64,000 nucleotides of DNA from NCBI RefSeq assembly GCF_015218165.1, contig NZ_CP048659.1:2170001-2234000 (forward strand), given 5' to 3'. Origin of the DNA: Acinetobacter piscicola (lineage in GTDB: Bacteria; Pseudomonadota; Gammaproteobacteria; Pseudomonadales; Moraxellaceae). Both the position numbers and the translations under genes were made by a program. Under the pieces are notes generated by a model. That model made no database searches. It had not been told where the DNA came from and saw nothing but the letters and a program-made list of their open reading frames with translations. Below are positions 10,385 to 22,505 of the stretch, one piece after another; positions within the stretch are counted from its first letter, which is position 1, and the number at the start of each line of letters is the position of its first letter.

Positions 10385-11305
10385 ATGAACCGTCAAGAGA
10401 TCGATCAATTAGTAAAAAAAATGAACGTAGACACAGCAACAGGTCCTGTTGATGCTCGTGTTCAACAAATTGTTGTACGTTTAGTTTCTGATCTTTTTCA
10501 AGCTATTGAAGACCTCGATATTTCACAAACTGAATTGTGGAAAGGTCTTGAATATCTGACTGACGCAGGTCAAGCAAATGAATTAGGTTTACTTGCTGCT
10601 GGTTTAGGTCTAGAGCATTATTTGGACTTACGTGCCGATGAAGCTGATGCTAAAGCAGGAATCACAGGCGGTACACCTCGTACCATTGAGGGTCCTTTAT
10701 ACGTTGCAGGGGCACCTGAATCTGTAGGTTTTGCTCGTATGGATGACGGTTCTGAATCTGACAAAATTGATACTTTATTTATCGAGGGCACTGTAACAGA
10801 TACTGAAGGCCGTGTAATCGAAGGTGCTAAAGTTGAAATTTGGCATGCTAACAGCTTAGGGAACTATTCATTCTTTGATAAATCCCAATCTGACTTTAAC
10901 TTACGTCGTACGATTTTATCAGACAACAATGGACAATATGTTGCTCAAACAACAATGCCTGTCGGTTATGGCTGCCCACCTGAAGGCACAACTCAAGCAT
11001 TACTTAACAAGCTTGGTCGTCATGGTAACCGCCCTTCTCATGTTCATTACTTCGTTTCTGCACCGGGTTATCGCAAACTCACCACTCAATTCAATATTGA
11101 GGGTGACCAATATCTTTGGGATGACTTTGCATTCGCTACACGTGAAGGTCTTGTTGCAGAGGCTGTTGATGTGACAGATGAAGCTGAAATTGCACGTCGT
11201 GGTGTAGATAAAGCATTCAAACACATCACATTCAATGTAGAACTTGTGAAAGATCAAGAAGCTGCACCAACAACTGAAATTGATCGTCGCCGTGCAAGTG
11301 CATAA
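10385..11305 (+). CDS. catA: Catechol 1,2-dioxygenase
   Basis: Intradiol ring cleavage of catechol to cis,cis-muconate using Fe(III) and O2. The 306-residue protein has the N-terminal helical dimerisation domain (LWKGLEYLTDAGQANE) and the catalytic beta-sandwich with the four iron ligands Tyr161 (GNYSFFD), Tyr195 (VGYGCP), His219 and His221 (RPSHVHYF). I take ATG 10385 as start: AAGGAG is 7 bases upstream, and the protein then begins MNRQEIDQLV as in relatives. A longer in-frame ATG at 10304 adds unrelated residues. Its position between catC and catI differs from A. baylyi ADP1, where catA is apart from catBCIJFD. Confidence 0.97.
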   Translation: MNRQEIDQLVKKMNVDTATGPVDARVQQIVVRLVSDLFQAIEDLDISQTELWKGLEYLTDAGQANELGLLAAGLGLEHYLDLRADEADAKAGITGGTPRTIEGPLYVAGAPESVGFARMDDGSESDKIDTLFIEGTVTDTEGRVIEGAKVEIWHANSLGNYSFFDKSQSDFNLRRTILSDNNGQYVAQTTMPVGYGCPPEGTTQALLNKLGRHGNRPSHVHYFVSAPGYRKLTTQFNIEGDQYLWDDFAFATREGLVAEAVDVTDEAEIARRGVDKAFKHITFNVELVKDQEAAPTTEIDRRRASA

Positions 11306-11315
11306 TGCTGACCTG

Positions 11316-11348
11316 AATACTGTGAGACTTGCTTAGTTTCACAGTATT
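11316..11348 (+). other. 10-bp hairpin between catA and catI
   Basis: AATACTGTGA (11316-11325) pairs perfectly with TCACAGTATT (11339-11348) around a 13-base loop. It is followed by TCCCTG, not a U-tract, so it is more likely an mRNA processing or stabilising structure, or a leaky attenuator, than a full terminator. A second feature is TTATGCATAA near 11369 repeated as TTATGCATA near 11395. Confidence 0.5.
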
Positions 11349-11435
11349 TCCCTGTACCATAATTTTTTATGCATAAGTATTTATTCAAAATATTTATGCA
11401 TAGCAATTTATGAAAATGTAGACAAGGTTATTCAC

Positions 11436-12125
11436 ATGATTGATAAAAGTTCAGCTTCTTTGAAAGAAGCACTTTCCCAAATCAAGGATGGTTCAACCAT
11501 CATGATTGGTGGATTTGGCACAGCAGGACAACCTGCAGAGCTCATCGATGGCTTGATCGAACTCGGTGTGAAAGATCTTGTCATTATCAATAACAATGCA
11601 GGCAATGGTGACTATGGTCTAGCTAAACTGCTCAAAGCGGGTGCTGTCCGTAAAATCATTTGCTCTTTCCCTCGTCAGTCTGACTCTTGGGTATTTGATG
11701 AGCTTTATCGTGCGGGAAAAATTGAGTTAGAACTTGTACCACAAGGTAACTTGGCTTGCCGTATCCAAGCCGCGGGCATGGGCTTAGGTCCAATCTACAC
11801 ACCGACAGGTTTTGGGACGTTGCTTGCTGAAGGCAAACCGACCTTAAACTATGAAGGTAAAGATTTCGTTTTAGAAAACCCAATTAAAGCGGATTTTGCC
11901 CTCATCAAAGCACAACAAGGCGACCGTTGGGGCAACCTCGTGTACCGTAAATCTGCACGTAACTTTGGCCCGATCATGGCAATGGCAGCAGACGTAACGA
12001 TTGCACAAGTGTCTGAAGTTGTAGAGCTAGGCGCTTTAGATCCTGAACATATCATCACACCAGGTATTTTTGTACAACACGTTGTACAAGTAAAACCTGC
12101 TCAATCATTGGTTACGGAGAATTAA
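11436..12125 (+). CDS. catI: 3-oxoadipate CoA-transferase subunit A
   Basis: With CatJ it transfers CoA from succinyl-CoA to 3-oxoadipate. The 229-residue protein shows the CoA-transferase subunit A signature DGSTIMIGGFGTAGQPAEL near residues 18-36 and KIICSFPRQSDSWVF. The start ATG 11436 has AAGG upstream. Only two bases separate its stop from the catJ start, as expected for a heterodimer made from one mRNA. The paralogous pcaI would be nearly identical in this genus; the neighbourhood (catB, catC, catA, CatM) makes this the cat copy. Confidence 0.95.
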   Translation: MIDKSSASLKEALSQIKDGSTIMIGGFGTAGQPAELIDGLIELGVKDLVIINNNAGNGDYGLAKLLKAGAVRKIICSFPRQSDSWVFDELYRAGKIELELVPQGNLACRIQAAGMGLGPIYTPTGFGTLLAEGKPTLNYEGKDFVLENPIKADFALIKAQQGDRWGNLVYRKSARNFGPIMAMAADVTIAQVSEVVELGALDPEHIITPGIFVQHVVQVKPAQSLVTEN

Positions 12126-12127
12126 AC

Positions 12128-12778
12128 ATGAGTTATACAAAATTAAGCCGTGATCAAATTGCTGAGCGTGTGGCACAAGACATTCCTGATGGTGCATATG
12201 TCAACTTAGGCATTGGTTTACCGACGAAGATTTCCAATTATTTACCCTCTGACAAAGATGTATTTTTACATTCTGAAAATGGTCTTTTGGCTTTTGGTCC
12301 ACCACCTGCTGAAGAAGATCGTGATCCTGAACTAATTAATGCCGGTAAAGAATTTGTCACCATGCTGACGGGGGGTTGTTTCTTCCATCATGGTGACTCC
12401 TTTGCCATGATGCGTGGTGGTCACTTAGACATCGCGGTACTCGGTGCTTTCCAAATTGCTGAAAATGGTGATTTAGCAAACTGGCACACAGGCGCACCTG
12501 ATGCGATTCCTGCGGTTGGCGGTGCCATGGACTTAGCCGTTGGTGCGAAAAAAGTATTTATCACCACCGATCATGTGACCAAAAAAGGCGAGCCTAAAAT
12601 TGTGGCTGAACTGACTTATCCTGCCACAGGTTTAAAATGTGTAGACCGTATTTATACTGACCTCTGCGTGATTGATGTCACTGCTGAGGGCATGAAAGTG
12701 ATTGAAAAAGTGGAAGGTCTTTCATTTGAAGAATTGCAGTCGATGACAGGTGCAAAATTGATTGATGCGACTGCTTAA
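12128..12778 (+). CDS. catJ: 3-oxoadipate CoA-transferase subunit B
   Basis: The second subunit of the CoA-transferase, 216 residues. It carries the catalytic glutamate in the SENG motif (Glu50, FLHSENGLLAFGP) that forms the glutamyl-CoA intermediate, and a glycine-rich GGAMDLAVGAKKV segment. GGAG lies just upstream of ATG 12128, inside the end of catI. After its stop comes a palindromic repeat (12799-12906) before catF. Confidence 0.95.
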   Translation: MSYTKLSRDQIAERVAQDIPDGAYVNLGIGLPTKISNYLPSDKDVFLHSENGLLAFGPPPAEEDRDPELINAGKEFVTMLTGGCFFHHGDSFAMMRGGHLDIAVLGAFQIAENGDLANWHTGAPDAIPAVGGAMDLAVGAKKVFITTDHVTKKGEPKIVAELTYPATGLKCVDRIYTDLCVIDVTAEGMKVIEKVEGLSFEELQSMTGAKLIDATA

Positions 12779-12798
12779 GGCACTTTAGAAATATACAG

Positions 12799-12906
12799 AA
12801 TCCCCCTAAATCCCCCTTTTTCAAAGGGGAACTTTGACCAATAAATATTTATTTTTCATTGGAAAGTCTCCCTCATTTCAGGAGGGATTAAGGGAGGTAA
12901 AGGATT
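12799..12906. repeat. Intergenic palindromic repeat between catJ and catF
   Basis: Two hairpins inside an imperfect long inverted repeat. The left arm has AATCCCCCTAAATCCCCC followed by TTTTTCAAAGGGG; the right arm has CTCCCTC, CAGGAGGG and ATTAAGGGAGG. The right end (AAAGGA at 12899-12904) appears to provide the Shine-Dalgarno of catF. The same family occurs at 14117-14153. Confidence 0.7.
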
Positions 12907-12911
12907 TAAAA

Positions 12912-14114
12912 ATGAAAAACGCATATATTATTGATGCCATCCGTACACCTTTCGGTCGCTATGCAGGTGGACTTGCACCTGTACGTACAGATGACTTAGG
13001 TGCATTACCAATTAAAGCTTTAATTGAACGTAATCCATCTGTGAACTGGGAAAAAGTCGATGATGTGATTTATGGTTGTGCCAACCAAGCAGGTGAAGAC
13101 AACCGTAACGTCGGTCGTATGTCTGCACTATTGGCAGGTGTGCCATATCAAGTGCCTGCAACCACAATCAACCGTTTATGCGGTTCATCACTGGATGCTG
13201 TGGCAATGGCAGCACGTGCGATTAAAGCAGGTGAAGCAGATTTGATTCTTGCAGGTGGTGTCGAAAGTATGTCACGTGCGCCATTTGTGATGGGTAAATC
13301 TGAATCTGCTTATGGTCGTGCACAAAAGCTTGAAGACACGACGATGGGTTGGCGTTTTATCAATCCAAAACTGAAAGAAATGTATGGTGTTGAAACCATG
13401 CCACAGACTGCGGAAAACGTGGCTGAGCAATTCAACATTAGCCGTGCCGATCAGGATCAGTTTGCTTTGACCAGTCAACAACGTACTGCGGCTGCACAGG
13501 CAAAAGGTTTCTTCGACAAAGAAATTATTCCTGTGACCATTCCACAGCGCAAAGGTGATGCTATTGTTGTTGCAAAAGATGAACATCCTCGTGCAACCAC
13601 GATTGAAGCGTTAACCAAGTTAAAACCTGTAGTGAAAGCCGAAGGTACAGTGACTGCAGGCAATGCTTCAGGCATTAACGATGGTGCAGCAGCATTGCTC
13701 ATCGCTTCTGATGAAGCCGTTGCAACTTATGGTTTAAAAGCCCGTGCCAAAGTGATTGGTGCAACAACAGTCGGTGTTGAGCCACGCATTATGGGCTTTG
13801 GTCCTGCACCTGCGATCAAAAAACTATTGTCTCAAACAGGTTTAAGCCTTGAGCAAATGGATGTGATTGAACTAAACGAAGCTTTTGCAGCACAAGCATT
13901 GGCTGTGACGCGTGACCTAGGTCTTGCTGATGGTTCAGAGAAAGTCAATCCAAATGGTGGTGCGATTGCTTTGGGTCATCCACTCGGTGCATCAGGTGCA
14001 CGTTTGGTGATCACAGCACTAAATCAGCTTGAAGCAACAGGTGGCAAATATGCCCTGTGCTCAATGTGTATCGGTGTGGGTCAAGGCATTGCTTTGATTA
14101 TTGAAAGAGTTTAA
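12912..14114 (+). CDS. catF: 3-oxoadipyl-CoA thiolase
   Basis: Cleaves 3-oxoadipyl-CoA with CoA into succinyl-CoA and acetyl-CoA, the last step of the pathway. The 400-residue thiolase has Cys90 (RLCGSS) as nucleophile, His356 ([10 protein letters not shown]) and Cys386 (CIGVGQG) as acid/base pair. ATG 12912 with AAAGGA 7 bases upstream is the start ([15 protein letters not shown]); the open frame continues back to 12834, but that part translates the palindromic repeat. In known Acinetobacter the catF and pcaF copies are almost identical; position supports catF. Confidence 0.95.
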   Translation: MKNAYIIDAIRTPFGRYAGGLAPVRTDDLGALPIKALIERNPSVNWEKVDDVIYGCANQAGEDNRNVGRMSALLAGVPYQVPATTINRLCGSSLDAVAMAARAIKAGEADLILAGGVESMSRAPFVMGKSESAYGRAQKLEDTTMGWRFINPKLKEMYGVETMPQTAENVAEQFNISRADQDQFALTSQQRTAAAQAKGFFDKEIIPVTIPQRKGDAIVVAKDEHPRATTIEALTKLKPVVKAEGTVTAGNASGINDGAAALLIASDEAVATYGLKARAKVIGATTVGVEPRIMGFGPAPAIKKLLSQTGLSLEQMDVIELNEAFAAQALAVTRDLGLADGSEKVNPNGGAIALGHPLGASGARLVITALNQLEATGGKYALCSMCIGVGQGIALIIERV

Positions 14115-14116
14115 GG

Positions 14117-14153
14117 AATCCCTCCTAACCTCCCTTTAAAAAAGGGAGGAACT
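14117..14153. repeat. Intergenic palindromic repeat between catF and catD
   Basis: AATCCCTCCTAA followed by the 9-bp hairpin CCTCCCTTT (14129-14137), AAA, AAAGGGAGG (14141-14149). It is the same family as the larger element before catF, so catF is flanked by two copies. Confidence 0.65.
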
Positions 14154-14177
14154 TAAAATAAAGATTTAGGAATTCAA

Positions 14178-14957
14178 ATGCCAACTTTTACATCGAATGA
14201 TGCCCAAATCAATTACCAAACTTTTGGTGATGCAAGCAACCCTGCGATTATTTTTTCCAATTCATTGGGTACAAAATACACCATGTGGCAACCACAAATT
14301 GATGCATTACAAAATGATTTTTTTGTTATTTGCTATGATACCCGTGGACACGGTGCCTCTTCTGCACCTCAAGGGCCATATCAAATTGAACAACTTGGAC
14401 AAGATGTGGTAAATTTACTTGACCATTTAAAGGTTGAAAAAGCAAATTTCTGTGGCATTTCAATGGGTGGTTTAACAGGTCAATGGCTGGCTATTTATAA
14501 GCCAGAACGTTTTAATCATATTATTGTGTGTAATACCGCAGCAAAAATTGGACAAGAACAAGCATGGAATGAGCGTGCTGCTTTAGTACGCCAACAAGGT
14601 CTGCAAACCATTGCTGCAACTGCGGCATCAAGATGGTTTACGGAAAGCTTTATCCAAAGCCAAGCCGCAACTGTACAATCTTTAAGTAACGACTTAGCAG
14701 CTGGCAGCGCAGAAGGTTATGCAAGTTGTTGCGAAGCTTTGGCTAAAGCAGATTTACGTGAAGAATTGAAAAATATTACAGTTCCAATACTTGTGATTGC
14801 AGGTCAGCAAGACCCTGTAACCACAATTACAGATGGTCAATATATGATTGATCGCATCCCAAATAGCGAATTATTTGAAATTAATGCATCACATATATCA
14901 AATATTGAATGTCCAAATGAGTTTACTCAGGCGGTAAAAAACTTTATCTCTCTGTAA
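14178..14957 (+). CDS. catD: 3-oxoadipate enol-lactonase
   Basis: Hydrolyses 3-oxoadipate enol-lactone to 3-oxoadipate. The 259-residue alpha/beta hydrolase has the oxyanion-strand segment IIFSNSLGTKYTMW, nucleophile Ser95 in GISMGG, and probable Asp212 (QQDPVT) and His239 (ASHISNIE) completing the triad. Length and motifs match PcaD/CatD. It is the last gene of the operon. Its function precedes catIJ in the pathway although the gene is last. A terminator lies 187 bases downstream at 15144-15168. Confidence 0.94.
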   Translation: MPTFTSNDAQINYQTFGDASNPAIIFSNSLGTKYTMWQPQIDALQNDFFVICYDTRGHGASSAPQGPYQIEQLGQDVVNLLDHLKVEKANFCGISMGGLTGQWLAIYKPERFNHIIVCNTAAKIGQEQAWNERAALVRQQGLQTIAATAASRWFTESFIQSQAATVQSLSNDLAAGSAEGYASCCEALAKADLREELKNITVPILVIAGQQDPVTTITDGQYMIDRIPNSELFEINASHISNIECPNEFTQAVKNFISL

Positions 14958-15143
14958 AGGATAATAATAAGGTCTTGGTTCTGTCTTTACCCAAGGTGCA
15001 ATAGCAATATTTCTATATTGCATCTACTTTATGATGAATATCAAATGAGAAACAGGACAAACCTAATCTAAAATTTAAACTCAATGATTATACAGGCTTA
15101 GATGCACATTTCTAAGATTTAATAGACCAAGAAGAAAACAAAG

Positions 15144-15168
15144 AGCAGATCATAGGATCTGCTTTTTT
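15144..15168 (+). terminator. Intrinsic terminator, probably of the cat operon
   Basis: AGCAGATC (15144-15151), loop ATAG, GATCTGCT (15156-15163), then a run of T. The stretch 14958-15143 before it holds no convincing gene. Confidence 0.8.
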
Positions 15169-15191
15169 AGTGGAAACTTATAATATGACGA

Positions 15192-15209
15192 TGTAAGAAA
15201 ATGCTTACA
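15192..15209 (+). promoter_or_regulatory. GacA-type box upstream of a small RNA
   Basis: TGTAAG-AAAATG-CTTACA, a perfect match to the upstream activating sequence TGTAAG-N6-CTTACA known for GacA control of rsmX/Y/Z in Pseudomonas. Its centre is about 70 bases before the likely start of the small RNA; the -10-like TATAAA is at 15259-15264 and there is no good -35, as expected of an activator-dependent promoter. Confidence 0.75.
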
Positions 15210-15269
15210 GTTAGTGGTGCAAATTGCAGCTTTTCGGAGAAGCATGAATTTCATATTCTATAAACATAG

Positions 15270-15398
15270 GGAACAGGACGTTTCCCAGACACAAAACAAC
15301 AATAAACAGTCTGAGCACCAGGAATGTGAGATTCGACAGGAGTCAGATCTAACTCACTAATATGAAAGAACCCCATCAGGATGATGGGGTTTCTTTTT
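15270..15398 (+). ncRNA. Candidate CsrA/RsmA-sequestering small RNA (RsmY/RsmZ-like)
   Basis: About 128 nucleotides from a predicted start near 15270 (7 bases after TATAAA) to a terminator. Four CAGGA motifs, the core of CsrA/RsmA sites, occur at 15274-15278, 15319-15323, 15337-15341 and 15377-15381. Each can sit in a hairpin loop: GGGAAC/GTTTCCC with loop AGGAC; CAC/GTG extended by AGTCT/AGATT; GAC/GTC with tetraloop AGGA; and the terminator stem AACCCCATC/GATGGGGTT with loop AGGAT, followed by CTTTTTT. No open reading frame fits. Together with the GacA box at 15192-15209 this matches the architecture of Gac/Rsm regulatory RNAs. It is a structural inference; I do not know of a described family member at this place in Acinetobacter. 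Confidence 0.7.
15369..15398 (+). terminator. Terminator of the small RNA
   Basis: A 9-bp stem AACCCCATC (15369-15377) and GATGGGGTT (15383-15391), then TCTTTTTT. The loop carries AGGAT. The region from 15399 to 15550 shows nothing further that I can support. Confidence 0.85.
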
Positions 15399-15550
15399 TA
15401 TATCTAATTTATTTTAAGGACTTAGGAAGATTTAAAAAATATTTCAATTAAAATAATTTTTAGCATAATTTTTATCACCTGTTTCTGTTATTGATGGCTA
15501 TTTAATATTCATTATATTCTAATTAGTCTAAAACTTTCCCACCCGCCATA

Positions 15551-15585
15551 AAAAAACACCCCCAACCTTACAGTTGGGGGTGTTT
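15551..15585 (-). terminator. Terminator of the rRNA operon
   Basis: A 13-bp perfect stem (15554-15566 with 15573-15585; core ACACCCCCAAC) and, read on the minus strand, a T-run after the stem. It lies 11 bases beyond the 5S gene end. Confidence 0.9.
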
Positions 15586-15595
15586 AAATTTAAAA

Positions 15596-15709
15596 GCTGG
15601 CGATGACTTACTCTCACATGGGTAATCCCACACTACCATCAGCGCTAAGAGGTTTCACTTCTGAGTTCGGGAAGGGATCAGGTGGTTCACTCTTGCTATT
15701 GTCGCCAGC
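15596..15709 (-). rRNA. rrf: 5S ribosomal RNA
   Basis: On the minus strand the RNA begins GCTGGCGACAATAGC and ends TCGCCAGC, so its ends pair. It contains the conserved 5S segments complementary to CACTTCTGAGTTCGG and CCCACACTACCATC. About 114 nucleotides; ends are set by the terminal stem and may shift by a few bases. Confidence 0.95.
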
Positions 15710-15869
15710 AAACTGTTATGGATACTCGCTATGGTCTTATTTAGATGCCACGGCTTTCAACCAAATGAGTTATTAACAGGATAATTTGAGTTGCTATTGT
15801 AACTAGCTTTTGAACTAAATCAAGCATTTTGCTTTGAATTCATTGAAACATACAACTGTTTGGGTGTTG

Positions 15870-18766
<2,897 letters not shown>

Positions 18767-19167
18767 CAACCCCAAACAGTCGTTCATCCCTACAAGTAGG
18801 ATGAGCAACAGATCAACCAATTACTCAGTCAATCATACAGTTGGCGTCTTGTGCACTTAAGCACCGTACAGCTTCAATCTAAATTCATATACCAAAACGC
18901 TTGATTCAGTTTTATCGCTAGTTACTCATCAATCTCTCAAACTTAGAATTGCTTCTTCGTTTTTGATTTCAATGAGTATGAACAATTTATTTCAACTCAA
19001 ATATATTCTGTTAATGATTCACTACGTCTTCGTCAGATCGCAGTCAACTGTGATAAATCACAGAGCTTAATAACAATGCAGCGTATTATACGCTTCTTTA
19101 TCACTAAGCTCTATAAGCTATCATTTTATTTGCTTGTTTATTAGCTAGTTAACATTCCGTAAGAATG

Positions 19168-19243
19168 TGGTGGAGACTAGGAGAGTCGAACTCCTGACCT
19201 CCTGCGTGCAAAGCAGGCGCTCTACCAACTAAGCTAAGTCCCC
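19168..19243 (-). tRNA. tRNA-Ala (anticodon TGC)
   Basis: 76 nucleotides with encoded CCA. On the minus strand: acceptor GGGGACT with AGTCTCC, D-loop TAGTTGGTAGA, anticodon stem-loop CTGCTTTGCACGCAG, T-loop GTTCGACTC. It lies in the 16S-23S spacer. Confidence 0.97.
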
Positions 19244-19317
19244 AGCTTAAGATCTAAAATATCTAATTCCCTGTACTCAATATTTAATTTTTCAATTAAA
19301 TAATGTGTTCGTCAGAA

Positions 19318-19394
<77 letters not shown>

Positions 19395-19406
19395 TCAGAT
19401 ACTTCA

Positions 19407-19441
19407 ATGAAGAACAACTTGTTGTGGATTCTTACCGATCG
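19407..19441 (-). other. 16S processing stem, 3' arm
   Basis: This stretch (ATGAAGAACAACTTGTTG onward) is nearly complementary to the 5' leader arm at 21108-21143. Together they bracket the 16S gene and form the double-stranded RNase III substrate known from rRNA precursors. Confidence 0.75.
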
Positions 19442-19453
19442 TCAATCTTTCGT

Positions 19454-20990
<1,537 letters not shown>

Positions 20991-21107
20991 AAAATCAATA
21001 GTGTTTTATTCTAAACACCAAATCTGGCTCATCAATTTTCTGACATTAATTTCTCAAATAAACTTCGAGTAATTTCTACCATCAATCAATGAAAATAATT
21101 TCGATCA

Positions 21108-21143
21108 ATCAACCAGTAAAAATCCACACAAGTTGTTCTTCAT
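21108..21143 (-). other. 16S processing stem, 5' arm in the rRNA leader
   Basis: Partner of 19407-19441. The remaining leader (20991-21194) shows no gene. I could not find a clean boxA antitermination motif in it. Confidence 0.7.
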
Positions 21144-21194
21144 ATTCTCTTAATGATCTTCTTAATGCTTCGTCAGCATCAAGCTAGGTCGGCT

Positions 21195-21222
21195 ATATTA
21201 CTCTCTATCTTTAGAAAGTCAA
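21195..21222 (-). promoter_or_regulatory. rRNA operon promoter
   Basis: On the minus strand TTGACT (21217-21222), a 16-base spacer and TAATAT (21195-21200). A GC-rich discriminator (AGCCGACCTAGC) follows, the mark of growth-rate- and ppGpp-controlled rRNA promoters. It is about 200 bases upstream of the 16S gene. Confidence 0.8.
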
Positions 21223-21476
21223 CATGTAATGAAAATTATTTTTAATCCTTCCTTCTAAAACCCAACTTAATCAATTCAACCAAGTCATTGTTTTATCAGA
21301 AGTTTTAATCTTCATCACCGCCAATGGATGTGCATTCTACAGTATTTCAGATACGACGCAACCCCTTTTTTTAAAGTTTTTTAATTTTATGCATCAAGTG
21401 ATCTTTTTTTAGTCATTTTGAGCAAATTTTCTATATTTTAGACTCAAAATATCATTTTATTTTTCTAAATTTAGGT

Positions 21477-22505
21477 TTAGTAATATGAACCAACAGAGTG
21501 CGCATGTAAGAAAGCAGGAATTAATCCTGTTAAAGCTGCACGAATATCTGCACGTTCATTAATAAGTTGATGTGAACCTTCTTCTAACATGAGCAAAGTC
21601 TGTAATCTAAATTTATGACGAATAAATTCGATATTATAACGCCAGTCTACTGTTTGATCTTGCGCACCTTGAGCAAGCCAAACGGGAATACGACACGCAG
21701 GACGATTTTCCATTTCCTGCATCCATTTAGACATCGCTAAGATCCAATCCATTCCCATCATACGTGGCTGTAAAGGGTCTTTTAAACGTACAAATCTTAA
21801 AAATTCAGGATTGTGGTTGTTACGTCTAAAGTGTCGAGGCACTTCGCGTTTAATTCTACGAATAATGCCTAGCCCGACTGAGTTATGCCACCATGCCGAT
21901 TTTGCTGGGCGAATAAGCGGTGATAATAATAAAACACGCTCAACAATTGGGTTTTCACGGCGCTGTGCATAGTCAAGTAAATGATGCATTAAAATTGCTG
22001 CACCTGTACTTTGCCCAATACCGACCCACGGTTTAGCAAGTTGATCTGCATTTTTAACGTATTGATATACCGCCTGTAATACCTGTTGATAATGGTCAAA
22101 ATTTTCAATATTGGCAGGTGAACCATTACTTAAACCATGCCCAGGTAAATCATAGGTTAGTACGCTAAAGCCCTGTTCTAAAATTTCTTGAATAATTGGC
22201 TGATAAATACCACTATGTTCAAGATAACCATGCAATAAAAACACTGTGCCTTTTATTTTTTCAACATTCGGTTGAAAAACCTGTACATGTAATTTAAATA
22301 ATGGCATTTCAATAAAACCTTGCCAATGCTGCCCTTGTAATTGATCTAAACCATATAAACGGCGATAAGCTTGGATTTCTCTTGAAGGCTGATAAGCTTT
22401 ATTTAAATTTAATGCTTCTAAAAGTTGTGGTGTTTGCTCTCGATTTGGAACAGGTAAATCGAGCTGTTTTAGAATGGTTGGATTTAAAAATGGGATGTCT
22501 GGCAT
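21477..22505 (-). CDS. Alpha/beta hydrolase, lysophospholipase-like
   Basis: A 342-residue cytoplasmic-looking alpha/beta hydrolase without a signal peptide. Motifs: VFLLHGYLEHSGIYQP (oxyanion region), YDLPGHGLSNG, nucleophile Ser166 in GIGQSTGAA (Gln at the position before Ser, unusual beside GxSxG with His), Asp in QGAQDQTVD and His in EEGSHQLINE near the C-terminus. This resembles the serine aminopeptidase S33 / lysophospholipase L2 group; substrate is not clear. Its ATG overlaps the stop of the upstream gene (TAATG), so they are coupled. Confidence 0.85.
   Translation of the reverse strand: MPDIPFLNPTILKQLDLPVPNREQTPQLLEALNLNKAYQPSREIQAYRRLYGLDQLQGQHWQGFIEMPLFKLHVQVFQPNVEKIKGTVFLLHGYLEHSGIYQPIIQEILEQGFSVLTYDLPGHGLSNGSPANIENFDHYQQVLQAVYQYVKNADQLAKPWVGIGQSTGAAILMHHLLDYAQRRENPIVERVLLLSPLIRPAKSAWWHNSVGLGIIRRIKREVPRHFRRNNHNPEFLRFVRLKDPLQPRMMGMDWILAMSKWMQEMENRPACRIPVWLAQGAQDQTVDWRYNIEFIRHKFRLQTLLMLEEGSHQLINERADIRAALTGLIPAFLHAHSVGSYY

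Noticed and set aside
12834..12911. An N-terminal extension of catF by 26 codons
   Set aside because: These codons translate the palindromic repeat; ATG 12912 has its own ribosome site and gives the family beginning.
14958..15143. Possible small gene or RNA just after catD
   Set aside because: Short frames only, no ribosome site, and just a weak 7-bp inverted repeat; it is most simply the 3' untranslated part before the terminator at 15144.
21223..21476. A second rRNA promoter or a small gene between the rRNA promoter and the hydrolase stop
   Set aside because: A+T-rich, with no convincing -35/-10 pair or frame. The strong promoter at 21195-21222 is sufficient.
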